This document shows, piece after piece, positions 42,454-51,457 of a DNA stretch of 64,000 bases. Where the stretch lies: NCBI GenBank assembly GCA_050012495.1, contig JBEKHB010000007.1, forward strand, positions 30,730 to 94,729, given 5' to 3'. Numbering within the stretch: the first letter of the stretch is position 1; every line of letters begins with the position of its first letter. Position numbers and translations under genes: made by a program. The stretch comes from BOG-1155 sp050012495. Its GTDB lineage: Bacteria > Desulfobacterota > Syntrophorhabdia > Syntrophorhabdales > WCHB1-27. Below the pieces are notes generated by a model. That model did not search any database. It saw nothing but the letters and a program-made list of their open reading frames with translations, and had not been told where the DNA came from.

Positions 42454-43614
42454 ATGACCATGGGCGCAGGAAGAGAGCTGCCTGAGGCGAGGGTAAAACG
42501 GGTCCGGATGGCGCGCGTTGCGCTTATCGCAGCCCTTCTGAGCGGCGCCCTGTCGGTCGGTCTTCCACACGCATGCTTTTCGGCGAGAATAAAGGACATC
42601 GCCTATGTGAGCGGCGTCAGGCCTAATGTGCTTATCGGCTACGGGCTGGTGGTAGGGCTCAAGCGAACCGGTGACAAGGTGCAGACTATCTTCACCACGC
42701 AGACACTCGCGAACATGCTTGAAAAAATGGGGGTCATCGTGGATCCGACGCTGACGAAAATCAATAACGTCGCGGCGGTGATGGTGACCGCCGAGCTGCC
42801 CCCCTTTTCGAGGGTCGGCAACAGGATTGACGTGACCGTCTCGTCTATGGGGGATGCGTCGAGCCTGGAAGGCGGCGTGCTCGTGATGACACCGATGCGG
42901 GGCGGGGACGGCCAGACGTATGCAGTTGCCCAGGGCCCGGTTACGGTGGGTGGGTTCGTGGCCAGCGGTCAGGCGGGGTCGGTCCAGAAGAACCATCCTA
43001 CCGTGGGGAGGATCGCAAACGGGGCTATTGTGGAGCAAGAAATCGAATACGTTGCCCTGAAAGGAGAGACCATGGTGATCTCCCTCAAGCGATCTGATTT
43101 TACGAACGCGCGCAAGGTGGTGGAGCGTATCAATAACGTCTTCGAAGGGTGCGCCGCTGCCCAGGACGGGGGAACAATCGCCCTCGCGGTCCCGTGGGAG
43201 CTCAGGGAAGACCCGGTCAAATTCCTTTCCATTATTGAGAATCTTGATATAAAACCTGATAACCAGGCAAAGATCGTTGTCGACGAAAAAACGGGCACCA
43301 TAGTGATCGGTGAAGACGTGAGGATTGCGACGGTCGGCATATCGCACGGGAATATAAGCGTTCAGATCAAAGAGATAAAAAATGTGAGCCAGCCTCTGCC
43401 CTACTCGAAGGGGGGACAAACGGTGGTCACCCCGGAGACGGAGATCAGGGTGGATGAAGAGAAAGGACATTTTTACTATATGGAGGAGGGGACGAGCATA
43501 AAGGAGCTCGTCAACGCCCTCAACGCCATTGGTGTTTCCACGAGAGATGTAATCATCATCCTCCAGACGATAAAGGCGTCCGGGGCCTTGAATGCGGAGC
43601 TTGAAGTAATATAA
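42454..43614 (+). CDS. flgI: P-ring protein FlgI
   Basis: It builds the periplasmic P ring. 386 residues with a signal peptide near 22-45 and then the conserved mature start ARIKDIAYVSGVRPN, LIGYGLVVGLKRTGD and AELPPFSRVGNRIDVTVSS. ATG 42454 follows GGGGAGTCGGA; the N-terminal extension before the hydrophobic core is longer than usual, and ATG 42508 (within VRMARVAL) is an alternative. Confidence 0.94.
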   Translation: MTMGAGRELPEARVKRVRMARVALIAALLSGALSVGLPHACFSARIKDIAYVSGVRPNVLIGYGLVVGLKRTGDKVQTIFTTQTLANMLEKMGVIVDPTLTKINNVAAVMVTAELPPFSRVGNRIDVTVSSMGDASSLEGGVLVMTPMRGGDGQTYAVAQGPVTVGGFVASGQAGSVQKNHPTVGRIANGAIVEQEIEYVALKGETMVISLKRSDFTNARKVVERINNVFEGCAAAQDGGTIALAVPWELREDPVKFLSIIENLDIKPDNQAKIVVDEKTGTIVIGEDVRIATVGISHGNISVQIKEIKNVSQPLPYSKGGQTVVTPETEIRVDEEKGHFYYMEEGTSIKELVNALNAIGVSTRDVIIILQTIKASGALNAELEVI

Positions 43615-43629
43615 CTAGAGGTGCGCCAC

Positions 43630-43911
43630 ATGGACTCAGGAACGAAAATCGATGCGTTGACAAAGAGCGGAGACGCATCGGGTACGAAGGCCGGGAAGCG
43701 GCAATCGATGGAGAAGGCCGCGGAAGGCTTTGAGTCCTTCTTCATTTGTAATATGCTGAAGGAGCTCGGCAAGGCGTCCCAACTCACCAAGAAGAGCTAT
43801 ACGGAGGAGACCGAGATGTCGATCTTCTATGAAAAGGTGGCCGATTATCTCTCGAAGAGGGGGATAGGCATAAAAGAGGCAATTATGAAATATCTGTCAA
43901 GAACCGGCTAA
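43630..43911 (+). CDS. flgJ: Rod-binding FlgJ N-terminal domain protein
   Basis: 93 residues matching only the rod-cap domain of FlgJ (EKAAEGFESFFICNMLKELG; YTEETEMSIFYEKVADYLSKRGIG). The C-terminal peptidoglycan hydrolase domain found in enterobacterial FlgJ is absent, as in many other phyla, so a separate hydrolase must open the wall. Its stop codon overlaps the -35 of the flgM promoter. Confidence 0.9.
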   Translation: MDSGTKIDALTKSGDASGTKAGKRQSMEKAAEGFESFFICNMLKELGKASQLTKKSYTEETEMSIFYEKVADYLSKRGIGIKEAIMKYLSRTG

Positions 43912-43935
43912 AGTTTTACACGTAAACGGCGACAT
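43909..43935 (+). promoter_or_regulatory. Sigma-28 promoter of flgM-flgN-flgK-flgL-csrA-fliW
   Basis: TAAAGTTT (43909-43916), 11 bases, GGCGACAT (43928-43935). The -35 is ideal, the -10 is weaker. It lies between flgJ and flgM, and the leader has AGGAGGT. Confidence 0.6.
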
Positions 43936-43958
43936 AAGTAAGTAGGAGGTAGCATGCC

Positions 43959-44264
43959 ATGAAGATAGACAATGATAAGCAGGTCGTCCTTCTGAACAAC
44001 CTGACGAAGCCCTCCTCCCTCAAAGGCGGGAGCGATGCCCAGGGCAGCTCGCAAAAAGTCGCCGGCACAGGGGACAAGGTCGAGCTTTCGGGCTGGAAGG
44101 ACCAGGTCAACAGCCTCAAAGAACGGGTGAAGGCACTTCCTGACGTGGACGAAAACAAGGTAGCGAGCGTGAAGCAGGCCATAGATTCGGGGACCTACAA
44201 TGCCAAGGGCGTACTGGTGGCACGGAGCATACTCAAGAGCCAGTTGCTCGACGAGACGTTATGA
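43959..44264 (+). CDS. flgM: Anti-sigma-28 factor FlgM
   Basis: It binds FliA until export through a finished hook. 101 residues: disordered N-terminus, then DKVELSGWKDQVNSLKERV, the conserved VDENKVASVKQAIDSGTYN and a helical end. Its own sigma-28 promoter makes a negative feedback loop. One base separates it from flgN. Confidence 0.93.
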   Translation: MKIDNDKQVVLLNNLTKPSSLKGGSDAQGSSQKVAGTGDKVELSGWKDQVNSLKERVKALPDVDENKVASVKQAIDSGTYNAKGVLVARSILKSQLLDETL

Positions 44265-44265
44265 C

Positions 44266-44691
44266 ATGGAAGGCGAGAAGCTCATAGAACTGGGGAGCGA
44301 GGAGCTGAGCACACTGAAAGAATTCCTTGCGGCCTTGACGGCTGAGAGGGACGCCATAATCTCTTTCTCTCTTGAGGGTATTATCAGGGAAAACAACAGA
44401 AAAGAGGAGATCCTCAAACGGCTCGAATACATCGAGGCCGAAAAGGAGAAGCTCCTGATCCCGCTGGGTGACCGCGCCGCATTGGAGGAAAGCGAGGCGT
44501 GGAGGTCCCTCGGGGAGCGGCTCGAAGCAAGAGTGAGGGAGGTGAAAACGGCGCTGGAGAAGAATATGAAGCTCCTCTCCTTCTCGATGGACCATGTGAA
44601 GTCGTCTCTGGAAAAGATCATAGAATTTATCAACAGGACGTCCTATGAAAAGGGAAGGAGCATCTCCATCATGGTATCGAGGAGAGTGTAG
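44266..44691 (+). CDS. flgN: FlgK/FlgL export chaperone FlgN
   Basis: 141 residues, entirely helical and coiled, with the FlgN/FliT-type pattern LKEFLAALTAERDAIISFSL and a C-terminal FSMDHVKSSLEKIIEFINR. It carries hook-filament junction proteins to the export gate; flgK and flgL follow directly. Confidence 0.85.
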   Translation: MEGEKLIELGSEELSTLKEFLAALTAERDAIISFSLEGIIRENNRKEEILKRLEYIEAEKEKLLIPLGDRAALEESEAWRSLGERLEARVREVKTALEKNMKLLSFSMDHVKSSLEKIIEFINRTSYEKGRSISIMVSRRV

Positions 44692-46649
44692 TGTCAATAT
44701 CGTCCATACTCACTATCGCAAAGAGTGCCCTTTCCGCGAACCAGACGGCGATCCAGACCCTATCTCATAATATAGCCAACGTGAACACGCCGGGCTATTC
44801 GAGGCAGGAGGCCGTTCTGGAGGAAGCGATGCCGACCCCTTCGTCGATCGGCCTCATGGGGAATGGCGTTACCGTCCGGCAAATCAAGAGCTACCTCGAC
44901 CAGAACATCCAGAATTCAATCTCGGCCCAGAACAGCAATCTTCAGGGACAGACGGTTGCCGGGAACTACTTGACGAGCATACAGTCCATCTTCAATGAGG
45001 ATAATTCAAATCTCTCCACAAGCATCACGCAGTTCTTCAATGACTGGCAGACATTATCGACAGACCCGACAAGCACCGCGGACAAGCAAACCGTTGCCTC
45101 GGACGGCCAGAGCCTGAGCAAGGTTATCAACGGCATGTATAACGACCTTACCTCCCTGCAGACGCAAGCGAACGGCGACGTGAATTCGGCCATCAGCGAT
45201 GTCAACACGACGCTTACCTCGATCGCCTCCCTCAACCAGGAGATCGCCCAGGGCCAGGTGGGGACGAGCGAAGCCAACGACTACATCGACCAGAGGAACC
45301 AGCTCCTGCAAACACTCTCGGGAGAAATGAATATCACGTGTGTGACGGGCAGCAACAACACGGTGACGGTCCTCACCTCGAGCGGCAAGAGCCTCGTTCA
45401 GGGGAATACCGCCTCCCGGCTCACGCAGGTTCAAAATCAGGGCACAGGCTTCACAGACGTGGGCTTACAGGACGCATCCGGAAATGTGGTCGACATCACC
45501 GGCGAGATCTCGGGAGGGTCGCTCGGCGCCCTCATCACCAGCCGGGACACCACGATCCCCGGCTACATAAGCGACCTTAACGGCCTGGCCCAATCCATCA
45601 CGCAGAACGTGAACTATTTCAGCCAGATGGGCAACGGCGGCACGCCGGATCAAAGCACAAACTCCGGCACCTTTTTTCAGCCTGTCACCGGTGGAGATTA
45701 CGCCGAAAATATGGCCCTGTCGGATCAAATCATGGATCCGTCGGGCAACGTTCAGCTTGACAACGTGATGACAACTTCTTCAACCACGGATACGACGGAC
45801 AACGACGTCGCGCTGGCGATCGCATCACTTGCGAACGACACGGTCCTCGGTGGGAATAGCGTTACTTCAACCTCCTTCGCGTCGGGCGCCACGGCCCTGG
45901 GGATTTCAGGCACTCTTGCCGTAAACGGTGTGGCCGTTGCCATAGGCGCGGGCGACTCGCTCTCCGATATCGCGGCGACCGTCAATGGGATCAAAGGCCG
46001 GACGGGCGTCTCCGCGTCGGTGACCGATTCGTCGACCGGTTACCAACTGGTGCTCACGGCGGCTGCGGCAGGCGACCACGTTTCCGTGGTAAACGGAGAC
46101 CTCGATGCGTCGTCCCAAAGCCTCCTCCAGACGCTCACCTCGACGTCGCAATCCTCGACCACAGCCGCCCTGAATCTTACGGGCGATATCCAACTGGGCC
46201 AGGGACAGTCGGTGACGGTCTCGGCTACCGACAGTCTGCAAACGGTTGTCAACAACATAAACGACGAAACAGGCGCGACCGGTGTGACAGCCTCCATTTC
46301 GAATAATGAACTGGCGTTGTCAAACGCGTCCGGCCCTATTACGGTTCCCGCAGGCCAGGTCAGCCAAGCCCTTGGCGTAACAGGTGCTGCCTACACCGAC
46401 TATGAAGCGGGCGTCGTCTCCAAAGTAGGGGAGGCGGTAAAGAGCGCGACGGACCTGACCACCTATAGTCAAAATGCCATGACGTCGCTCCAGGGCCAGC
46501 AGGCGAGCGAGTCGGGCGTGTCGATCGATGAAGAAATGTCGAATCTCATCCAATACGAGAACGCCTACCAGGCGGCTGCGCGCCTCTACACGGTCGCCGA
46601 CAGCCTTCTGAATACCTTAATGAATGCAGTGGGGGTCACCACGACATGA
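44691..46649 (+). CDS. flgK: Hook-filament junction protein FlgK (HAP1)
   Basis: 652 residues from GTG 44691, which shares a base with the flgN stop. N-terminal TIAKSALSANQTAIQTLSHN and NIANVNTPGYSRQ; C-terminal EEMSNLIQYENAYQAAARLY. The middle is Ser/Thr/Gly/Asp-rich, longer than the enterobacterial form (about 550), with surface domains. Overlaps flgL by 4 bases. Confidence 0.95.
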   Translation: MSISSILTIAKSALSANQTAIQTLSHNIANVNTPGYSRQEAVLEEAMPTPSSIGLMGNGVTVRQIKSYLDQNIQNSISAQNSNLQGQTVAGNYLTSIQSIFNEDNSNLSTSITQFFNDWQTLSTDPTSTADKQTVASDGQSLSKVINGMYNDLTSLQTQANGDVNSAISDVNTTLTSIASLNQEIAQGQVGTSEANDYIDQRNQLLQTLSGEMNITCVTGSNNTVTVLTSSGKSLVQGNTASRLTQVQNQGTGFTDVGLQDASGNVVDITGEISGGSLGALITSRDTTIPGYISDLNGLAQSITQNVNYFSQMGNGGTPDQSTNSGTFFQPVTGGDYAENMALSDQIMDPSGNVQLDNVMTTSSTTDTTDNDVALAIASLANDTVLGGNSVTSTSFASGATALGISGTLAVNGVAVAIGAGDSLSDIAATVNGIKGRTGVSASVTDSSTGYQLVLTAAAAGDHVSVVNGDLDASSQSLLQTLTSTSQSSTTAALNLTGDIQLGQGQSVTVSATDSLQTVVNNINDETGATGVTASISNNELALSNASGPITVPAGQVSQALGVTGAAYTDYEAGVVSKVGEAVKSATDLTTYSQNAMTSLQGQQASESGVSIDEEMSNLIQYENAYQAAARLYTVADSLLNTLMNAVGVTTT

Positions 46650-47554
46650 GAGTAACCGACAGTTTTACCTATCAAACTTATGCGGCCACGCTGTCCACGC
46701 TCGAATCACAGATGGAGACGCTCACGAACCAGATTGCATCAGGGAAAAAAGTGCTTGCGCCTTCGGATGATCCGGCGACCTACGCTCAGAACATGCAGAT
46801 CACGGCCGAGCTGAGCCAGAACACGCAGTACGCGAGCAACCTCAACAGCCTCCAGGCGAACGGCGCCTACTATCAGACTTCACTGAACTCGATCGGCAAC
46901 ATCCTGACGGAGGTCCAGCAACTGGCGGTCCAGATGTCGTCGGCGACGATGGACGCGAGCTCGAGGACTGCCGCGGCGGACCAGGTCGACGGCTATATCC
47001 AGCAACTGGTGGCCGTGGGGAACACAAAAGTGGGAGACACCTATATCTTCGGAGGAAAGAAGGCGAACGGGGCGGCCTACACCCTCGACAGCACCACCAA
47101 CAGCGTGACGTTCAACGGGACGGACAATGTGGCGAAGGTCGCCGTGAACAGCTCGACAACGGTCGATGCGTCCATTTCGGGCAATACGGTGTTCACCGGG
47201 ACGGTGAACGGACAGAACGTGGATATCTTTGCGACACTGCAGCAGTTCGGCAGCGACCTCGCGAACAACGATACCGCTGCCGTGCAGGCGGACTTGACCG
47301 ACATCGGCAACTGCGCCGACCTGACGTCGAACAACCTCGCCTATGTGGGCACGTACACACAGAATATAAGCAGCCTCCTCACCACGAATACGACGACCGG
47401 CACCACCCTTACCCAGACGTCCGACAACCTGGTGGACGTCAACACCGCACAGGCCTATTCCGACTACACGACCCTGTCGACCGCGTACCAGGCGGCCCTG
47501 TACACCATGTCGAAAGCCGAGAGCCTGAGCATACTCAACTATCTGCCCGCGTAA
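46646..47554 (+). CDS. flgL: Hook-filament junction protein FlgL (HAP3)
   Basis: Flagellin-like N-terminus (LSTLESQMETLTNQIASGKK, LAPSDDPATYAQ) and C-terminal helix (AYSDYTTLSTAYQAALYTMS). 302 residues. It joins FlgK to the filament. Confidence 0.94.
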   Translation: MRVTDSFTYQTYAATLSTLESQMETLTNQIASGKKVLAPSDDPATYAQNMQITAELSQNTQYASNLNSLQANGAYYQTSLNSIGNILTEVQQLAVQMSSATMDASSRTAAADQVDGYIQQLVAVGNTKVGDTYIFGGKKANGAAYTLDSTTNSVTFNGTDNVAKVAVNSSTTVDASISGNTVFTGTVNGQNVDIFATLQQFGSDLANNDTAAVQADLTDIGNCADLTSNNLAYVGTYTQNISSLLTTNTTTGTTLTQTSDNLVDVNTAQAYSDYTTLSTAYQAALYTMSKAESLSILNYLPA

Positions 47555-47566
47555 GAAAGGAAATGA

Positions 47567-47803
47567 ATGCTGGTCCTGTCGAGAAAAACACATCAGTCCA
47601 TCCTGATCCGGGGAAAAGGCGGGGACATAAGGGTCGTCGCCCTGGAAGCGGAGAAGGGAAGGCTGAGGCTCGGCATAGAGGCGCCCGCGGGATATACGAT
47701 CATACGGGAGGAGCTGCTGGGCGAGATAAGGGACGCCAACAGGCAATCGGCCCTGGAAGGCACCGATGCGATCAGGAAGGTCCTGGGTGGCAATGATGAA
47801 TGA
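47567..47803 (+). CDS. csrA: Carbon storage regulator CsrA
   Basis: RNA-binding translational regulator. MLVLSRKTHQSILIRG and RLRLGIEAPAGYTIIREEL are diagnostic. 78 residues with a C-terminal extension (GTDAIRKVLGGNDE) past the core, the region FliW binds in other bacteria. It overlaps fliW and lies upstream of flagellin, giving the CsrA-FliW-flagellin switch. Confidence 0.96.
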   Translation: MLVLSRKTHQSILIRGKGGDIRVVALEAEKGRLRLGIEAPAGYTIIREELLGEIRDANRQSALEGTDAIRKVLGGNDE

Positions 47804-48179
47804 AATCCCTCTCACGGGCAGGGTCATAGGGTTCGAAGAAAGTGAAAACTATGCGCTCCAGGACGCCTTCGGCCCGGATTCACCCTTCCGGCTGCTCAGG
47901 TGCCTCGATACCGGCATCTCCTTCCTTGTCGTCAACCCGTATCATGCGGTCGAGGAATACACCTTCGACGTGGAGGACGATGCCATCCGTGCCCTGTCCC
48001 TCACCGAAGGGGGCATCGAGCACCTTGCGGTCCTCTGCATCGCGAGACGCGAGAAAGAGACGTTATATGTCAACCTGAGGTCCCCCCTCCTTGTCAATAC
48101 GGAAAAAGGGCTTTTCATGCAAGTGATCCTGCCGAACGAAGGGTATCCGGTTTCTTTCCCGGTCGCGATAAATACCTAG
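47793..48179 (+). CDS. fliW: Flagellar assembly factor FliW
   Basis: It sequesters CsrA when not bound to flagellin, so flagellin export represses flagellin translation. 128 residues with motifs IPLTGRVIGFEESENYALQD, FRLLRCLDTGISFLVVNP and VNLRSPLLVNTEKGLFMQVI. ATG 47793 or 47796 are both possible. Overlaps csrA by 11 bases. Confidence 0.93.
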   Translation: MMNEIPLTGRVIGFEESENYALQDAFGPDSPFRLLRCLDTGISFLVVNPYHAVEEYTFDVEDDAIRALSLTEGGIEHLAVLCIARREKETLYVNLRSPLLVNTEKGLFMQVILPNEGYPVSFPVAINT

Positions 48180-48206
48180 ATTTTCTCAGCTCTTCAACAA
48201 TACCCC

Positions 48207-48233
48207 TTAAGTATCTCACATACCCGTCGATAA
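48207..48233 (+). promoter_or_regulatory. Sigma-28 promoter of fliC
   Basis: TTAAGTAT (48207-48214), 11 bases, GTCGATAA (48226-48233). It leaves a leader of about 84 bases before the flagellin ATG. Confidence 0.78.
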
Positions 48234-48242
48234 TATGATCAT

Positions 48243-48318
48243 GGAAGGAGAAGGAGGCGACAAAGAGCGATCCTTCCGGACTATGGCATGACGCCAAATA
48301 AAAACTAAACATGGAGGT
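48243..48318 (+). promoter_or_regulatory. Probable CsrA-binding leader of fliC
   Basis: A hairpin GGAAGGA/TCCTTCC (48243-48249 and 48271-48277) exposes AAGGAGG in its loop, and ACATGGAGGT (48309-48318) over the ribosome site matches 8 of 10 positions of the CsrA consensus ACARGGAUGU. Two spaced GGA sites, one on the Shine-Dalgarno, resemble the Bacillus hag leader. Binding is inference. Confidence 0.6.
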
Positions 48319-48323
48319 TTAAA

Positions 48324-49421
48324 ATGTCACTGACACTCAACACAAACGTATCTTCGTTGAACACGCAGAACTGGCTGACGACCAACTCTGCGACCCTGTC
48401 TAAGGCGACCGAGCAGCTTTCGAGCGGCTACCAGCTCAACAGCGCGGCCGACGACCCCGCAGGCTACGCCATCGCTTTTACTCTGGGCACGAAATCTGCG
48501 GTGCTCCAGACAGCGATCAACAACGCTAACCAGGGGACGGCCATGCTCCAGGTGGCCCAGGGCGCCATGCAACAGATCGGCAATATCCTCACCCAGTTGA
48601 AGCAGCTCGCCACAGAGGCGGCTTCCGCGAACGATTCAACCAACCTTACCTCTCTCGACAGCGAGCGGAGCGCCCTGCAGACCCAGATCGATAACATCAA
48701 TTCGAGCACGCAGTACAGCAGTAGCGGTGTCTTCGGCACCGGCAATAGCGCTGTTGCCACCGACACCCCGGCTACCGGTCTCGCGGCAGTCGATGTTTCC
48801 GGCTACAGCGCGGCCTCGGGCGCCGTATACACCTTAACCGCCTCGGCCACTTCCGTGACGTTGACGAGCAATGCCGCAGGCACTCCCTCCCAGACCATCG
48901 CCAACGTCGCGCCAACCGGCCTGGCCACCAGCACCCTTGACTTCTCGCAGTTCGGCATTAACCTTACCGTGAACGCGAACCAGGCGACCCTGGCCGGTAC
49001 TATCACGGTCACGGCGGGCGCCGGCGCCCTTAAGTTCCAGGTGGGCGATACGGCCAACGCGGCCAACCAGGTCAACCTGACCCTGAACCAGGTCAACAGC
49101 GCGACGCTAGGTCTCACCGGCAGCCTCACGAGCGCAACCCTCGCGGCAACGTACATGGGGCAGGTCGACACCGCGATCACGAACCTGAACAACGATGAGA
49201 GCACCGTCGGCAACGCGCAGAACCAGCTCAGCTACCAGACGGCCAACCTGGAAACCATGCAGACGAACACGCAGGCGGCCGAATCGACCATCAAGGACAC
49301 GAACTACGCATCGGCGATGTCTACGTTCACCAAGTCCCAGATCGCGACCCAGGCGGACGTGGCCATGCTCTCCCAGGCCAACAGCATTCCACAGCAGATC
49401 CTTACCCTCATAAAGGGGTAA
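48324..49421 (+). CDS. fliC: Flagellin FliC
   Basis: Filament subunit, secreted. 365 residues: conserved N-terminal D0/D1 (MSLTLNTNVSSLNTQNWL; ATEQLSSGYQLNSAADDPAGYAIA) and C-terminal D1/D0 (DTNYASAMSTFTKSQIATQA; SIPQQILTLIKG). The Ala/Thr-rich central domain is short. It is the only flagellin in the window. Confidence 0.97.
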   Translation: MSLTLNTNVSSLNTQNWLTTNSATLSKATEQLSSGYQLNSAADDPAGYAIAFTLGTKSAVLQTAINNANQGTAMLQVAQGAMQQIGNILTQLKQLATEAASANDSTNLTSLDSERSALQTQIDNINSSTQYSSSGVFGTGNSAVATDTPATGLAAVDVSGYSAASGAVYTLTASATSVTLTSNAAGTPSQTIANVAPTGLATSTLDFSQFGINLTVNANQATLAGTITVTAGAGALKFQVGDTANAANQVNLTLNQVNSATLGLTGSLTSATLAATYMGQVDTAITNLNNDESTVGNAQNQLSYQTANLETMQTNTQAAESTIKDTNYASAMSTFTKSQIATQADVAMLSQANSIPQQILTLIKG

Positions 49422-49437
49422 TAACCGCAACGCTGTA

Positions 49438-49472
49438 CTCCTTGCCCCCCTTAGAGGAAGGGGGGCAAGGAG
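49438..49472 (+). terminator. Perfect 15-bp hairpin after fliC
   Basis: CTCCTTGCCCCCCTT and its exact complement are separated by AGAGG. No T run follows, so it may serve as a terminator or as a 3' block against RNA decay for the abundant flagellin mRNA. Confidence 0.75.
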
Positions 49473-49525
49473 CAATTCATAAGGACGGGGGCGCGTAAGC
49501 CGCGGCAGTTTTTGCAAAAAGAGGC

Positions 49526-49539
49526 GGCTTAAAACTTGC
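49526..49539 (+). promoter_or_regulatory. Sigma-54 promoter of fliD-fliS
   Basis: GG at 49526-49527, 10 bases, GC at 49538-49539 in ACTTGCATTT. Leader of about 17 bases with GAAGGAGG before ATG 49568. It separates filament cap expression from flagellin expression. Confidence 0.65.
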
Positions 49540-49567
49540 ATTTATCGAAAGCGAAGGAGGACATGAA

Positions 49568-51004
49568 ATGTCATCAACGTCATCAACGTCGCCATCGGTC
49601 AACCTTACCGGCATCGTGAGCAACACGGACTGGCAGAGCCTCGCTTCCGAGATAAACGCCAACCAGTTGACGGCGGCCGAGACCCCTGTAAACAACGACC
49701 TCACGACCCAGAAGAACCTCTTGTCCGCCTGGCAGTCCTTCAACACCACGCTTTCCGCCCTGACGAGCTACATCAGCACGAACAAGCTCAACGCGGCCGC
49801 CGGCTACCAGGCATTCACCGGATCCCTGACCTGCGCGGATTCCTCCATCACGCCATCGAACGTGCTGAGCGCGGCCACAGGGACGGGCACCATTGCGGCC
49901 GGCACCTATTCCATAGAGGTATCGAAGCTCGCGGCTGCCGAAAAGATCGCATCCGACCCACAAACGTCGAGCGACACCACCCTCGGGGTGTCGGGGGATA
50001 TGGTGATAAACGGCACGACCGTTTCCGTCGCGTCGACGGATACGCTCTCCGACATCGTCACGAATATAAACGCCGCGGACGCGGGGGTGAACGCCTCGCT
50101 CCTCAACATATCGGGTACGCAGTCCTGTTTGACCATCCAGTCGACAGGCGCCGGCTCCTCCGGCATAACCCTGGCGGACGGCGCCGGATCGACCGTGCTG
50201 GAATCGCTGGGCCTGCTTTCCAACGGCTCGCCGAAGAACCTGCTGCAGGGCGGGCAGGACGCCGCCTTTTCGGTTGACGGCTACAGCATGACCTCTTCCT
50301 CGAACACCGTCACCGGGGTGATCCCCGGGGTCACGCTTACCCTGACGGGCACCAACTCGACCGCTATAGAATTGAATATCACCCAGGATACCTCAGGCCT
50401 GAGCACCGACGCGAGCACCCTCGTCAGCGACCTGAACAGCGTTCTCACCTATATAAACAGCCAGAACACCTACAATTCTTCTTCTTCGTCCACCTCTTCA
50501 TCCACGTCGAACGTGCTCATGGGCAACGCAACCCTCTATGGGATAAAGAACTCCATAACCGGTACACTGCTCGGGAGCATAAAGGGGAACTCGACGTATA
50601 CGACGGCTGACTCCATCGGCATCACCTTCGGCAAGGACGGCACGCTGAGCCTCGACTCCACCACATTTTCCGCAGCCCTCTCGGCCAATCCGACGGAAAC
50701 GGTCAATGCCATCCAGTCCCTGAGCACTGCCCTTTACACGAACCTTAACGCCTACGTAGACCCTACGACAGGCACCCTGACATCCCTGCAGACGTCCATC
50801 AGCGACAAGATCACCCAGGACAACACGCAACTGACGCAGGTGGAGGCCCAGTGCGCCCAGCAGGCGCAGGCGATAACGAATGAATTCAACAACCTGGAGG
50901 TCGTTATCGAGCAGGCGAACACGACGAAGACCTGGCTCACCGACATGGTCAACGCAATGACAAACACGGCCAACTCATCATCGGCATCTTCGACTTCGTT
51001 TTAG
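49568..51004 (+). CDS. fliD: Filament cap protein FliD (HAP2)
   Basis: 478 residues. N-terminal VNLTGIVSNTDWQSLASEI corresponds to the cap coiled-coil start; C-terminal NALTQ-like helices (TSISDKITQDNTQLTQVEAQ, LEVVIEQANTTKTWL) are typical. Rich in Ser/Thr, including a Ser run near residues 300-312. It caps the growing filament. Confidence 0.92.
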   Translation: MSSTSSTSPSVNLTGIVSNTDWQSLASEINANQLTAAETPVNNDLTTQKNLLSAWQSFNTTLSALTSYISTNKLNAAAGYQAFTGSLTCADSSITPSNVLSAATGTGTIAAGTYSIEVSKLAAAEKIASDPQTSSDTTLGVSGDMVINGTTVSVASTDTLSDIVTNINAADAGVNASLLNISGTQSCLTIQSTGAGSSGITLADGAGSTVLESLGLLSNGSPKNLLQGGQDAAFSVDGYSMTSSSNTVTGVIPGVTLTLTGTNSTAIELNITQDTSGLSTDASTLVSDLNSVLTYINSQNTYNSSSSSTSSSTSNVLMGNATLYGIKNSITGTLLGSIKGNSTYTTADSIGITFGKDGTLSLDSTTFSAALSANPTETVNAIQSLSTALYTNLNAYVDPTTGTLTSLQTSISDKITQDNTQLTQVEAQCAQQAQAITNEFNNLEVVIEQANTTKTWLTDMVNAMTNTANSSSASSTSF

Positions 51005-51012
51005 AGGGCCCC

Positions 51013-51438
51013 ATGAATCCATACAGCGCCTACGCCGCCGCCACTATGATGACCGACGAGCACGACAAGGGGAAAATACTCCTCACGGTGCTCGAGACCC
51101 TCACCAGGAAGATTGAAGAAGTGAAGATGCTCATCGCGCAAAAGAAATACGAGAAGAAGTACGTGGAGCTGACGCGCATCGTCCAGACCATCCAGGTCCT
51201 CGATGCCTCCCTCGACATGTCCCTCGGCGAGATCCCGAAAAACCTCTCCTTTCTCTATGGCTATCTCATGAGGAGACTGCAGGAGGTCCACGCGAGTCTC
51301 GACATCAGTACCCTGGACGAATGCAAGTCCATTCTTGCGACGATATCGGAGGGTTTTACAGAGGCCTATCGAACGGTGAAGAGAAGGACTCGCCCTGCGG
51401 CCGCTGCTGAAACGCGCTCTTTAAGGAGAACGGTATGA
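51013..51438 (+). CDS. fliS: Flagellin export chaperone FliS
   Basis: 141 residues of helix bundle; MNPYSAYAAATMMTDEHDKG, LDASLDMSLGEIPKNLSFLY and YGYLMRRLQEV match FliS. It binds the flagellin C-terminus to prevent early polymerisation. The basic C-terminal tail (RTRPAAAAETRSLRRT) is an extension. Confidence 0.9.
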   Translation: MNPYSAYAAATMMTDEHDKGKILLTVLETLTRKIEEVKMLIAQKKYEKKYVELTRIVQTIQVLDASLDMSLGEIPKNLSFLYGYLMRRLQEVHASLDISTLDECKSILATISEGFTEAYRTVKRRTRPAAAAETRSLRRTV

Positions 51439-51457
51439 TGTTTGCATTTACATCTCC

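Noticed and set aside
42433..43470. 345-codon minus-strand frame opposite flgI
   Set aside because: Antisense shadow caused by high GC; flgI on the plus strand is certain, and the shadow is Arg/His-rich without motifs.
46880..47827. 315-codon minus-strand frame opposite flgL and csrA
   Set aside because: Antisense of two clear genes; Arg/Gly/His-rich as expected for a shadow of GC-rich code.
49475..49525. Sigma-28 promoter for fliD
   Set aside because: TTAAAACT is followed by ATCGAAAG at too short a distance; the GG-N10-GC sigma-54 element is the better fit.
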